Source: Eucommia ulmoides
Lineage: Eukaryota; Streptophyta; Magnoliopsida; Garryales; Eucommiaceae
DNA: 64,000 nt
Assembly: GCA_016647705.1 (NCBI GenBank)
Contig: CM028327.1
Span: 11,107,726 to 11,171,725 of the forward strand
Reading direction: 5' to 3'
The notes beneath the pieces are model-generated. The model was not told the DNA's origin. It saw only the letters and a program-made list of their open reading frames with translations, and ran no database searches. This document shows positions 1 to 12,136 of this stretch, in pieces (within the stretch, counting starts at the first letter, position 1; the number at the start of each line of letters is the position of its first letter). Made by a program: the position numbers and the translations under genes.

Positions 1-148
1 GGATATGCGTTTTTATGAAAAACTCATTCCACTTCTGCTTTTTACCATTGTTTTGTAAATAAGTTTCTGTACACTAGTTTTCAGAATTTTTTTATTTAAA
101 TTATAATTATAATTATAATGTAACCAACTCTATATATATATATAAATT
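1..148. other. Unassigned AT-rich sequence
   Basis: No gene or repeat boundary is visible. It holds short AAT/TAT runs (about 100-143). Similarity to the block beginning near 8265 starts only at about 149. By position it should lie just inside the 5' end of a retroelement internal region whose LTR would be off the left edge. Confidence 0.5.
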
Positions 149-1343
149 TAGGGATATTTTCTAACTAGTACTTTATCCACTCTCTTGCTGCATTCGCTGT
201 TTGGGAACCGAAACCAAATTGATTCTAAATTGCTATTTGAGTGACTTGTAAGCAAATTATAATTAGTGAAAGTTAACAATCCATAAAGCTATTCTACACG
301 AAAGATTTGTAAATATGTTTTTAATATTATTCTTTGAAATTTGTTCTAGGAAAGTGATACTTATAAGAATAGTGTACCGGACATTTTTGTTTGGTTATCA
401 CACTTTGTATCCTTGAAGTCTGACCAAAATCTCACTTGGGTTACTACAATTCCAATTTGATCATATTAATATTTTAAGTGGCGTTTGATTAATGAAACTA
501 CCTATAATAGGTAAAGTGAGACTGTGTTAGTACCATGTTAGTCGTGGACCATAAGATATGTTGTTGAATTGAAAAGATTGACTTAAAAGTATTTACTGTC
601 TTCTATATAAATCGTCAAATTATATTTTTGTATTAAATTGTGAAAAAAAAATGTTGATAAAAATGGACAGTTTTATGATAATTAATGGATCAAGTAAAAT
701 TTGAAAGGTGAAAAAATAATTTTTATTATCCTGCTATGCTATAATTGTCGTCTCGATAGGAGGGCATGTTCTGCGAGATGTGGATATATGTTGTTACATG
801 TCAGGTAAGTTCTGCAGGGTGGATATATATTGTTACCTGTCAAACAAGTCCTGCAAGATGGATATATGTTGTTATATGTCAAGTAAGTCCTGCAGGGTGG
901 TTGCTCCTACCATTGGATATATTGAATAACTCTGACACTTATAGTCACCTTAGATGGCACAGTTTTGCAAGTTACGGTACTGTTGCAACTCCCGATAATG
1001 AGGTGAAATGATCATATGGCTAGTAGGAAAATATGTGTACGGTATTTTATTATATATCAAAATAATTTGATTAGTTGATTTAAAAACATCATTTTGTTGC
1101 AATGGTAGCAGTAAAATTTTATTTACGCCTAGTGTGAGGTTATATTAAACTATATTTTGCATAGTGTTAGAAATATATTCTTGGTTCATAAATTCGTTTT
1201 CTATTATGAACACAACGTGCGCATTGACTTCTATATAAATTTTTAAATTATATTTTCGTACTAAATTGTGGAACGAAAATATTTATTAAAATAGATTATT
1301 TTATAATGTAATTCGGATCAAGTAAAATTTTTTTTTAAAATGT

Positions 1344-3956
1344 TGTCACACCCCACACCGGTACCCGGCACCCGAGGCTAGGCATGACGTCGACTTGACG
1401 CTACCTAACCAACCCACAAATATCCATACATACATATTCACATAACCACTCTGCTACTGAATTTTTTTCCCAAAATATATCTACCCATATTCAAAATTTG
1501 GGAATATAGCGTCCCAAATATTCACAACCAAAAACACAAGAACACCTGAACCTTCCACGGTTCACATCCGACCAGTTTACTTCCAACACGACACCACATT
1601 TGGACTCTACCTAGTGCCAGTAGTAAACCAACTCCTAGCCATAGTACCTAAAATCAAATTTTTTTTATCGGTTTACTGTCTTTATAATAATAATAAAAAA
1701 ATTAATGGATCAAACACAAATGTTAAATACCACCTTTCAAAATATAATATCTTATAGTCACATACTCGGTTAAAAATCCAATTCCAATGTCACCAATGAA
1801 ATGAAATAGTATAAAGATAATACCATACATCACATACCATATTTGAAATCAATTTCCAACTGCCACCCATGTAAAGAAATAATGCATTTAAAACACCCAA
1901 TACAAATATTTTAAGTTAATCAATCCAAATATTTTAAATCAGTCAGTCTAAATATTTTAAATAAACCCAACTAAGTATTTTAAACCAACCAGTCCAAACG
2001 TTTCAACATAATATAAAATACTCCTCCACATCCTCTCCTATTAACCATAAGATCGTTTTTACCTCACGATCGGGAGTTGCAACAGTACCGTACTACCCGC
2101 AGGATTTGCACTCCTAACGGGTCAAACCACCTGCAGGACTTGTCAAACAGGTAATCCACATCTCGTAGGTCATACCCGCCTAACGAGAAGAAAATCCATA
2201 TTTCGTAGGTCATACCCGCCTAACGAGAAAAAAATCCACATCTCGTAGGTCATACCCACCTAACGAGAAGAAACTATGGTATAGTCGGACAAAAATCACT
2301 CTCCACCTTTAAAACCGACTTGATCCAAAAAAATTATTTTTCCACCTTTAAAATCAACCCAACCCGATCCAAAAATTATTTTTTTCACCTTTAAAACCAA
2401 CTTGATCCATATGAGTTGCAAAATCATCCATTTAAAATAAGCACATTTTCTACAATTTATACGAAAATAAGATTTGTAAATTTATATAGAAAACAGTACA
2501 CTCACCTCAATTTCTGCACTGCAAAACTATCACTGTTCAAAACCTACCAAGCCGCTGGCGCCTGCGAACCTAACAACGATAAGGCCTAAATTTCACAGTT
2601 TCCTATTCCCCAAAATTGATTATGAAAAAAAAAATTTTTGCTCGTTTTGCTACGTTAATTTTTATTATACCAAAATTATTAGAATTAACGATTATTAAAA
2701 TTGATGGTTATAAAAATTATTATAACGATTACGGAAATTTTAATGCTAATAATTTTAATTTAACGAAAATAATAACCGATTGAAATTTTACCTGCTCTGA
2801 ATTTTCCGCCGACGGAGAAGTTGGTTTTTGGATTTTTGGGTTTATTTGATTTCTCTTTTTTTTTTCCCCTGTTTTTTCTCTCTGTTTTTTTGTTTGTCTG
2901 TTTTTTTTTTTTTTCGCTTCTGTTTGAGCTCTGTCCGCCGACGCCACTGACAACACCCCCCTCTCATGCCAACCTTTCCTACCGGCGCTCACTGCCAACA
3001 GAACACACACATGTGCCGGAGAACATCCGCCGAACTAACAACCACACTCACACAACGGAACGGTCACACCTACACAGCCGACGCACTGCACCACCGCCAC
3101 CGGCTGAACCACCTTCTCTCCCTCCTAAAAATTGACAACGACACCCACATGATCACACCCACGCATAACAGCGACGACGGCCATCAAGCGTTCACCGTCA
3201 ACCCAGCACACCACCGCCGGCTGCTGAACAGCCTACCACCAAACTGACCGACGGAAACCCACATGAAACAGTGACGATCACTCCATTGGCACTCCACACT
3301 ATCGACAACGAACGGGACATCACACCATCGGCACCACCAACGATCGACCAACGACCGAACAAACCCGCTCACACCCACGCTCGTCGGATCTCACCACCCC
3401 CACGCCGACCTCTCTCTCTCTCCTCTGTTTTTTTTTTTTTTTTCCTATTCCTGGTTTACAGCCAACACACACACACTTTACTCACCTAACCGACCGGCCG
3501 ACGGAGACACGTACACATCCATGCCGGAGAAATAGCGACGATCATACCCCACCAGCCAACGACACACCACCGTCGATCCTCTCTCCTCTCTTCTCTCTGT
3601 TATCATATTTCTCCTTCTTTTGATATTTTATGATTACAATCGCATGAATACATATATATGCATGAAATTAGTGGTTTAGTTTTGATTTCTTGTAATGCCA
3701 CGTCAATCCACCCTTTCCCTGTTTTTGGTTCTCAAGTATATATATATATATAAATTTTTCCCAAATTACATTTATCTCCCCCCAAATTCTTTTAAATTAT
3801 CATTTAAACCCATTTCAAAATTTAATATTCTTAAAGTTTAAAATTCACCCCTTAGAATTTTAAATTGAGTAGTAAATGACACATTCTACCTCGTTATTTT
3901 CTAAATGTTCTAAGATGTAGCTAAAATTATGCGTATGTGAAAATTAAGGTCTTACA
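1344..3956 (+). mobile_element. Solo LTR, family LTR-A, copy 1 (TSD AATGT)
   Basis: The element begins TGTCACACCCC and ends GGTCTTACA, so it has TG...CA termini. It is flanked by a perfect 5-bp duplication AATGT (1339-1343 and 3957-3961). It is 2613 bp long, has no coding frame, and no primer-binding site or internal region follows. This is the signature of a solo LTR left by recombination between the two LTRs of a Ty3/gypsy element. Inside, in order, are a short minisatellite (about 2150-2275), a T-rich tract (2850-2920), a strongly A+C-rich block (2940-3590), a TATATATGCATGAA motif and a CCACGTC motif. Two more copies lie at 9521 and 60731. The Tekay/Del assignment rests on terminus style and length only. 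Confidence 0.85.
2150..2275 (+). repeat. Minisatellite in LTR-A copy 1 (~46 bp x 3)
   Basis: Three imperfect units contain ATCTCGTAGGTCATACCC followed by GCCTAACGAGAAG. CTCGT and ACGAG make each unit a small imperfect inverted repeat. The same position is occupied by different short units in copy 2 (TCACTCTGCCGAAGCAGATA) and copy 3 (CACCCCTTTCGGGGAGAA). Confidence 0.7.
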
Positions 3957-4599
3957 AATGTGGAAAATGATTTTTATTATCTGACTATGTTATAATTGTC
4001 TTCTTGTCAATGGAGCATATCTTGATATGAATATATATTGTTACTTGTCAAGCAAATCCTGTAGGGTGAATATAAGTTATTACCTGTTAGGCAAGTCCTG
4101 CAAAATGGATATATGTTGTTACCTGTCAGGTAAGTCCTGCAAGGTGGTTGCTCTTACCATTAAAAATATTAAATAGCTCTCACACTGATAGTCACCTTAG
4201 ATGGCACAGTTGGACAGATTACAGTACTGTTATAACTCCCGATCGTGAGATAAACGATCTTATCGGTGGCAAAGATATATGTTATTTTATTATATATAAG
4301 TGAGTTGACCAGTTGATTTAAATTCGGTTGTTCTATTACGATGATATTTTTATTAGGGTTTGGATACTGCCTAGTGGGGCTATATTTTATAGGAAAGTGA
4401 ATTTAGGAAAAAAAAATACTTGATCCATAAAATACTTTTATACAACAAAGACGGTACACCGATAAAAATATTCAGATAGATACTGGTCCATTACTAACAA
4501 TAGGTGGAGTCGGGGTGTGGGGTAATTGCTGAATTTTGGGGGGCAATGTGTAATATTTTTTATATAGATTTTATGTGAGTATTAAACTCAATGTTGAAC

Positions 4600-4862
4600 T
4601 CATAACTTTGGAGACGCATTTATGTAATTGAGATGTATTTATGCACTTTAGATATATTTATATGATTAAGAGATATTTGGGTGTTTTAAGGCGTATTTAT
4701 GTGGTTTGAAACGTAATTATGTAGTTTGAAATGTATTTATGTGTTCTGAGCTAAACTTATATGATTTTAGATGTATTTATATGGTTAAGAAGTATTTTAT
4801 ATACGTTGGGACGTATTTACATAATTGAGAAGTATTTATAAGTTTTTAGACGTATTTTAGGG
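4600..4862 (+). repeat. Degenerate ~28-bp minisatellite, copy I
   Basis: About nine imperfect units follow the pattern (G)ACGTATTTATGTGGTTTGA. The equivalent array is at 12700-12915 in the second internal region, so the array predates the tandem duplication. No coding frame crosses it. Confidence 0.65.
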
Positions 4863-5528
4863 AATTCGTTATTTGAGGTTTGGATTGTGTTGATATTTTA
4901 TGAACAATTTACAAGATTATTGAAATTTTGATGTGGATATTAAATATGATTTATTTGTTTTGGTTTCACGGGATAGTCCATGAGAAATTTGGGCTATCTA
5001 TTGATTATATTGTTGGTTGCAATATGTGGGCTTGAGATGTTGGATAAAATTGATGAATGTTGATTATGAGATGTAGTAGTGGACTTGAAAAGTCATGCCA
5101 AGTGGAAAAACTATTGAGATCGTAGACCTGTTGAAATTGTGATAAACTCAATTCAAGTGAGATTACTATGATATTTAATATATATTTATTGGGTATATAT
5201 ATTTATTGCTATTTTTATTAGATTGCGCAACGAAAGCAGTTAGGAATATAAGATTATTTGACAATTAGTTATCTCTACTAGGTGTTACCAACCAAAGTGC
5301 ACCATGTCCGTATGTTGTTAGATATAATGTGGGCCACTGCGAATGGTGATGTCATGATGTGTGGAATGGATTTGACGGTTATGAATTATAGGTGACTTTC
5401 GGTTATGGACCTTACATAGAGAACAATTATTCTATAATCGAGTGTAACTAACATGATTGTACGATGCAACTCTGAATTATTATTATTTTTAACGAAATTT
5501 CGATGATGAAATTTATTTGAGGGTAAAT

Positions 5529-7249
5529 TGTAATACCCCGAAAATTTGTATTTTTGAAAATATTATTTTATATAAATTTAATGTTTTTAGGTCAGTTTTA
5601 TAAATTTCTAGTATAAATAATATTTTTTTTAAAAATGGAATTAAATGTTAATTTTAAATTAACTTTTAATTGTTTGGGACTATTGTGTTATTTAAAATAT
5701 ACTTTTAAGAGTTTTTGGATATAATAAATATTTTTTTTATTTAAAGGAAGGATATTGTGTAAATATTAAAAATAGTATTATACTTTAAAATGTGTTGTCT
5801 CAACATAAATTAATACAACACATTAATGAATAACCATATATGTGTGTATTAATTACTTGTGGATTATAATAATAATAAATAAATAAGATATCTCATTATC
5901 ATCGTCATTGAGGGAAGCCGCACAAAAAAAAAATGGAATTAGAAAGGAATATGATGATTAATAAGGTTCTGAAGTTTGAAAAGCTTCTGGAGCGAGAGAA
6001 AATGTTTCAATTCAGGATTTCAGTTTCGAATTTCAAGTAAATTTTTTAACTCTTCTAATATATATCTATTTAATTTTCCTATTGTTCATGTTATGCCATT
6101 GCTGTCATTGAATTTCAGCTGTTAAGTTATGTGAAATAACTATGATTATGTGACAATTATTTCAATGTGTTTTATTTGTCATATTAATTAAATGCACGTA
6201 TTAGAGGGGTTGAAGTTTTACTGAGCATTGACTCACAACCCCACAGTTTTTATTGTAGGGCTGGTGAGAACGAAACGGCGCCAAAAGCTATACTTGAATT
6301 TCTAGTTAATTTGTAATAAGTATATTTATTATTTACTGTTGTAAAAATTAAATCGACGAATTCGATAATTATAATTATCGTGGTCGTAGTTCGTAATATT
6401 TTTTTGAGTTTTCTTTTATCAAACAGAAATTTGGAATTTATACCTATTATAATTATAACCATAAATTTGATGTATAGTAATAGAATTTGTAAATTTACAA
6501 TCAATTATACTGAATCTAATTTCACTTACGCAATGAATAAAAATTATGCATGGCATAATTTTTACGCTTTGGTCATTTGGCATAATTTTTAGGCATGGCA
6601 ATGAATAAAAAGTTGACAGAAGTTTCACTTTGGTTAATATCATAAGTGGCCTTTGATTAATGTTTCAACATGACATCACTTGTTTTTCTTTTCTGAAACT
6701 TTTTTTTAATGCTTTTAACCCCCAAATCTTCGAAGGATTTAAATTGTCTATTTATCTCATTTGTAACGATTCCCAAATTGTCTATTTATCTCATTTGTAA
6801 CGATTCCCAATTTGGGAAAAGTATAGGTGATTTAAAAGAATTTGTAAAAATCCACTTTAGGTGATGTTTCGGTATCAAGGATTTGGAACCACAGAATTGG
6901 AATTTTAGATGTCACTGTTTAAATTATAATAGAAACGCCACTATTTGAATTATAATGGAAATGTCACTGATTAATTATAATGCAAATGCTTTGATAAAGT
7001 ATAATAGAATTTATAATTGTATTTTAATTCTATTTATATCTGAATTTCTATTTAATTTGTGATAGTTGTATTTATTTATTTTTACGGTGGTAAAATCGAT
7101 TCGATAAATCGATAAATTATAATTACTGTCGTTGCATGGTAAAAATCTCTCGGATTTTTTTTTTATAGAACGAAATTTTGGATGTTCGATTTTGGCGTTA
7201 ATTCTCCTAGAGAAACCGCGTGACGGTTCTGGAAAACCGGGACGTTATA
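5529..7249 (+). mobile_element. LTR-B copy 1 (middle LTR of tandem array)
   Basis: It begins TGTAATACCCCGAAAA directly after a polypurine-like stretch and ends GGGACGTTATA, where the second copy ends CCGTTACA. The segment CTGAGCATTGACTCACAACC near 6222 and the terminus style are typical of Tekay/Del LTRs. It is followed at 7252 by a degenerate initiator-Met-tRNA primer-binding site. It therefore acts as 3' LTR to the block on its left and 5' LTR to the block on its right. It differs from 13584-15517 at about 7 of the first 95 bases, so it is not an assembly duplicate. Confidence 0.75.
6741..6810 (+). repeat. 34-bp tandem duplication in LTR-B copy 1
   Basis: Two adjacent near-identical 34-bp units begin AAATTGTCTATTTATCTC. 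The second LTR has a single diverged unit here (near 15056), so this is a private duplication of copy 1. Confidence 0.8.
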
Positions 7250-7251
7250 GT

Positions 7252-7267
7252 TGGTATGAAAGTGGGT
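7252..7267 (+). other. Degenerate primer-binding site (tRNA-iMet type)
   Basis: TGGTATGAAAGTGGG lies two bases after the LTR end. The usual plant site is TGGTATCAGAGC, so this is a decayed version. It fixes transcription left to right and marks the start of internal region II. Confidence 0.55.
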
Positions 7268-7304
7268 TTGCAACTACCATAGACTTGAGTTATGGTACCC
7301 ATTA

Positions 7305-7342
<38 letters not shown>

Positions 7343-7373
7343 AAAAGTATATGCTTGACATGGCTATTCATAT

Positions 7374-8178
7374 TAGGGGTGTGCACGGGTCGGATCAGGC
7401 GGGTTTAAGTGGAAATGGTTGGCCGATCCGCAAGTTTCGGGTTGGTGAAAATGTGTCCCGACATCGGCTGAAATGATCGGGTGTGGTTGATAAGCTGCCC
7501 AAACAATCGCGGATCAATATTTCGGGCGGGTCGATGATCACCGACAATCAAACTCACAAACAAACGAATCAAAATCAAAAACAAAGAAAATGAAAAACAT
7601 ACACAAGCTTAAAGCTTCGGATCTAGCAGTAGTCAAAAACGAAATAAAAAATATACTCACAAACGAAATCGAAAGTACAATCGAGAAGTGTTGTCGATCT
7701 AGCTAATGTCGTCGTCTTCAAACATGATGTAAATCAGTAGATATTGTCGTCTTTGATCTCGAAATCGGAACATGAAGTAGATCGAACGAATCTTCCTTGC
7801 CCAATCAAATCGAATCGAAGGCATGAAGCTTCGAAGGCGACACGAATTGAATCGAAGGCATAAAGCTTCGGTGATGATAGATGAGAGTAGAGACAGAGAG
7901 CAGAAAGATGAGAGCTTGAAAAGAGAAGCAGGATGCGGCTAGGGTTTCATTTGGCATAAGGTGTATATGTAGTATATAAAACGACGTCGTTTTACCTTCG
8001 GATCGAATCGGGTGTAGTCCGATCCGCATGTTGGAGACCTGCCCACCGATTCGGACTATTCGAGCCTGCTTCTTTGTGGGCCGATTCTAAATTAACTATT
8101 CTATTTCTCAGCGGATCGGGCCTATTTCGAGGGGGTTCGGATCAGCCCATCAATTTTCAGGCTTTTTGCACACCCCTA
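7374..8178. mobile_element. Non-autonomous hAT element (TSD ATTCATAT)
   Basis: Terminal inverted repeats are TAGGGGTGTGCA at the left and its exact complement TGCACACCCCTA at the right. A perfect 8-bp duplication ATTCATAT flanks the element (7366-7373 and 8179-8186). Eight-base duplications and this terminus are characteristic of hAT transposons. The 805-bp element encodes no transposase. Both subterminal regions are rich in GGATCGGGC-like motifs in opposite orientation. The right half contains CTAGGGTTTCAT and AAACGACGTCGTTTT, which look like plant 5'-gene sequence, so it may be a deletion derivative of a coding element. Confidence 0.85.
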
Positions 8179-9520
8179 ATTCATATGGTTATTAAACAAA
8201 AACCAAATTTCCACTTATAAAAGTTGCATGGAATGAAGATCAAATTACATTTTTCACCTCTAAATTTGGGGATATTTTCTAATTGGTACTTTATCTACTC
8301 CCTTGCTGTATTCGTTGCTTGGGAACCAAAACCAAATTGATTCTAAATTGATATTTGAGTGACTTGTGAGCAAATTATAACTAGTGAAAGTTAACAATCC
8401 ATAAAGCTATACTACACGACAGATTTGTAAGTACGTTTTTAATATTGTTCTTTGAAATTTGTTCTGGGAAAGTGATACCTATAAGAATAGTGTATCTGAC
8501 ATTTTTGTTTGGTTCTGACACTTTGTATCCTTGAAGTCTGACCAAAATCTCACTTGGGTCGCTACAATTCCAATTTGAACATATTAACATTTTAAATGGC
8601 GTTTGATTAATGTAACTACCTATAGTACGTAAAGTGAGACTGTGTTAGTGTCGTGTTAGTCGTGGACAATAAGATATGTTGTTGAATTGAAAAGATTGAC
8701 TTGAAGGGGTTTATTGTCTTCTATATAAATCGTCAAATTATATTTTCGTATTAAATTGTGGGAAAAAAAATGTTGATGAAAATGAACAGTTTTACGATGA
8801 TTAATGGATCAAGTAAAATTTGAAAGGCGAAAAAATTATTTTTATTGTCTTGCTATGTCATAGTTGTCTTCTTGACCGGAGGGCTTGTACTGCACGATGT
8901 AGATATATTTTGTTACCTATCAGGCAAGTCTTGTAGGATGGATATATGTTGTTATCTGTCAGGCAAGTCCTACAGGGTAGATATATGTTGTTACCTGTTA
9001 GGCAAGTCCTTCAAAGTGGTTGCTCCTACCATTGGAGATATTGAATGGTCTTGACATTGATAGTCATCTTAGATGACACAGTTGTGCAGGTTACGATACT
9101 ATCGTAACTCCCGATCATGATGTGAAATGATCATATAGCTAGTAGGGAAATATATGTGCAATATTTTACTATATATCAAAATAATTTGATTGGTTGATTT
9201 AAAAGTATTATTTTATTGCATTGGTAGTAGTGGAATTTTATTCCAGCCTGATATGCAGTTATATTATATTATATTTTGAAAAGTAGTGTTAGATACATAT
9301 ACTTGGTCCATAAATTCTTTTTATATTATGAAGATAACATGTGCATTGTTTTCTATATAAATTTTTAAATTAAATTTCCGTACTAAAATGTGGAAAGAAA
9401 ATGTTTATTAAAATGAATTATTTTATAATGTGATGCGGATCAAGTAATTTTTTTTTTTAAATATGAAAAATGACTTTTATTATCCGATTATGTCATAGTT
9501 GTCTTCTCATCAAGAAGACA

Positions 9521-12136
9521 TGTCACACCCTACCCCGGACACCCGTTACCGTGGGGCCGACGTGACGTCGATATGACATCACCTGACCGTCAAACCAACT
9601 CATAAAAAGACAATATACATAAAACAATATAAAATCATCTATACAACATATACAAAATTTTGTGCTATAGGGACACACCTTTCCCAAAAATAAGAACAAC
9701 AAAATAAATCTTATGAATCTCTCTTAGGTTCACCTCTGACAACTCGTCTCAAAATACTCCTATATGACTCCATTGCATGACATGCATAACTCTAACTAAT
9801 GCCAGTATGGGACTGACTCATAAATTTGCTCCACCTGCGAGTGTACTGCCTTCTTAGTAAAAATATTTTATAATAATAATCATTCTACAACATCTAAATA
9901 AATCAAGCGTAAATATATAAACACTACATCTCAGACACACATCTCAAACCACCACTCCACCATAACACACACTGGCTAACCATAATGATCGTTTTAACCT
10001 CATGATCGAAAGTTGCAATGATACCGTACCATCCATAGGATTTGTCTTCCTAACAGACACCCATCACTCTGTCGAAGCAGATAATCCATCACTCTGCCGA
10101 AGCAGATAAATACTATAGTATCGTAAAGTCAATAACATCGTCAAATCAATAACATCATCATCAAATCACAACGTAATGATATCGTCTAATCAACATCCTC
10201 AGATCACAAATCCACATCTCTTTTCCAAAAATTGACTTTTTATTCAAAAATCATATTTCTCACTTTCTTTTAAAAAGAAACTTCTGATTTTACCAAAACC
10301 ACCTTTCCACTCTTTATTTTTAGAAAACCAGATATATTTAGAAAAACATATATTTTTCACTCTCTTTTAAAACCACCAAATCCAACGAAAAACCATTTTC
10401 ATCTTCTTTTCAAAAACCATCGTAATCTCACAAAAATCCATTTTACTAACTCACCCAAAATCTACTTGATCCACAAAATTTTAACAGCATCTAATGTAAA
10501 TACAACCATTTTATATCATATATAGATATAAAAATAGTTTGGTAAGAAGACAGTACACTCACTTGGCTACCCGCTCCGAACAGCTTTTACAGACTATCCT
10601 CTACTGATTCTCCGGTGCCTGCGAACATAATAATGACAGGGCCTAAACTAATATTTTTATATAAAATCACCTAATTATGTAATGCAGGACCTAATTTTGG
10701 TTATTTTTCCGTCCCCACATTTTATTATGTAAAATTATTATTCAGTTAATTTTTCATTTAACAAACCCCAAATTTATTATTCCGGTTACAAAATTTTTAT
10801 GCTAGAATTTAATTTAACAAAACTAAAATAAACTTAACGAAAAACGTTACCTATTCCGAATTGTTCACAGGTCACGAGACGGATTTTGAATTTGTTGGGG
10901 TCATTTGTGTAGTTTCTTCTTCTTCTTCTTCTTTTTTCCCTTCTTCTTTCTTTTCCTTTTTCTGTTCTGTTTCCTGTTTTTATTTTGGCTTCCTACCGTC
11001 CGGCCACACACACCCCCTCACACCCTTCACCGACGCCGACACGCGAACAGCACCTACAACCCCGCCATCCAACCAAACGACACACATACCCATAGTCGCA
11101 CAATACCCCCCAATTACATACAAACCCACACACGTTATCGAAACAGCACACACACACACATGCCGGCGGCGAAACATGCATACACACGCTGGTCTCACCT
11201 CCCACACTCATGATAACACACACACACAGCCACATCATTGACGGCCGAACACACACACATACACACACACAGAGTAGCAACATACACACAGACGGCGACG
11301 ACATCGATCACCAACGACTATCGATGACGAACAAAATGCACACACACCCACAACATTTGAACGAACATACACACACGATCATTGTTGACCATCAACGACG
11401 AACAGAATGCACACACCCATAGATTCCCACAATCTCTGGCCCATCAGGACAGAACCCACACACGAACTCCGGCGAGGGTTAAAACACGCCCACCGGTCCT
11501 GTTTGGTTTTTCAGTGAAATCAACACATACTCACAGTGCACACAGAATACAAACTCATCTGATCACGTGCACACACTGAAACACACATTATTGATCAACG
11601 GTTGATCGATGACAACGATACCCACACACCGCCGGTGAACCGGACACACTCTGATTCTCTCCCTCTCTTTAGATTTCTGAGTTTCTTCTTCTTGAGCTTT
11701 CCCGATCCTTCTAGCATGAATGAATCCTATATATATGCATGAATTAAGTGGATGGATGTTTGATCTCTTCACGCCACGTCGCCGGTTCTCTTTTCTCTCT
11801 GTCTTCGGCCCTCACTTCACACACACACGAATATATGTCTATATATATGAGTTTATATAAAGACCCATGTGCTTAAATACTCTTCCCTCCCCCCTAATTT
11901 CTTAAAATCTTCATTTTAGTTCAATTCAACATTTATGAGTTTCTAGATTTATAATTTCACCCTTCACATTTTAAATTTTTAGATTTTAATTGACAATTTT
12001 GCAAATTTGACCCATAAACTTTTAATTTGGTTTTTAATCAACTCAGTTTTTTATTTTTTTTTATTTTTACCACGAAGTTTTTCTAAATGCTCTAAATTGA
12101 AAATAATGACGTATATGCTAAAGTCCAGGTCTTACA
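9521..12136 (+). mobile_element. Solo LTR, family LTR-A, copy 2 (TSD AGACA)
   Basis: It begins TGTCACACCC, ends GGTCTTACA and is flanked by AGACA at 9516-9520 and 12137-12141. It is 2616 bp with no coding capacity and has the same internal order as copy 1: variable minisatellite (about 10060-10200), T-rich tract (10912-10990), A+C-rich block (11000-11640), TATATGCATGAA (about 11731) and CCACGTC (about 11774). The uninterrupted host sequence can be read across the junction (...AAGACATGTCCCGCGAG), which confirms a clean solo-LTR insertion. It is inserted opposite to an antisense LTR-A relative. Confidence 0.87.

Larger units (their letters stand above)
580..4524 (-). repeat. Antisense, internally duplicated LTR-A-like segment (interrupted)
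   Basis: Read on the minus strand, 580-1020 and 3962-4524 resemble the first ~1.15 kb of the LTR-A solo LTRs. Shared landmarks are the TATATAGAAAACAGTACACTCA-type block (first 20 bases compared), the CGATCGGGAGTTGCAAC block and the CACACCCCGACTCC-like start near 4510. The segment is itself duplicated in tandem (about 580-1200 and 1200-4445), and the plus-oriented solo LTR sits in the second unit. The same arrangement occurs at about 8705-12620. This is the remains of an older LTR-A relative in the opposite orientation. The boundaries are approximate. Confidence 0.5.
149..5528 (+). mobile_element. Internal region (copy I) of non-coding LTR element
   Basis: This block is repeated at 8265-13583 with the same order of landmarks, such as the shared string GGGATATTTTCTAA at the left and a short polypurine stretch directly before an LTR at the right. 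No gag, protease, RT or integrase motif is visible in any frame, so the element resembles a LARD, a large non-autonomous LTR derivative. The last 60 bp (a GAAATTTCGATGATGAAATT-type segment, then GAGGG before TGTAATACCCC) look like the 3' end of the internal region of Tekay/Del chromoviruses. A solo LTR (1344-3956) is nested inside. Without that insertion the block is about 2.8 kb. The matching 5' LTR is not in the window. Confidence 0.65.

Noticed and set aside
7132-7476. 114-codon plus-strand frame
   Set aside because: It spans the LTR-B end, primer site, a poly(A) run (polylysine) and the hAT left end. A composite of unrelated sequence.
10861-11579. Several overlapping open frames on both strands rich in His/Thr or Cys/Val
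   Set aside because: They arise from the CACACA-rich, A+C-skewed block of the LTR-A solo LTR. Equivalent false frames occur at 2821-3489 and 61970-62941. No domain or codon signal.
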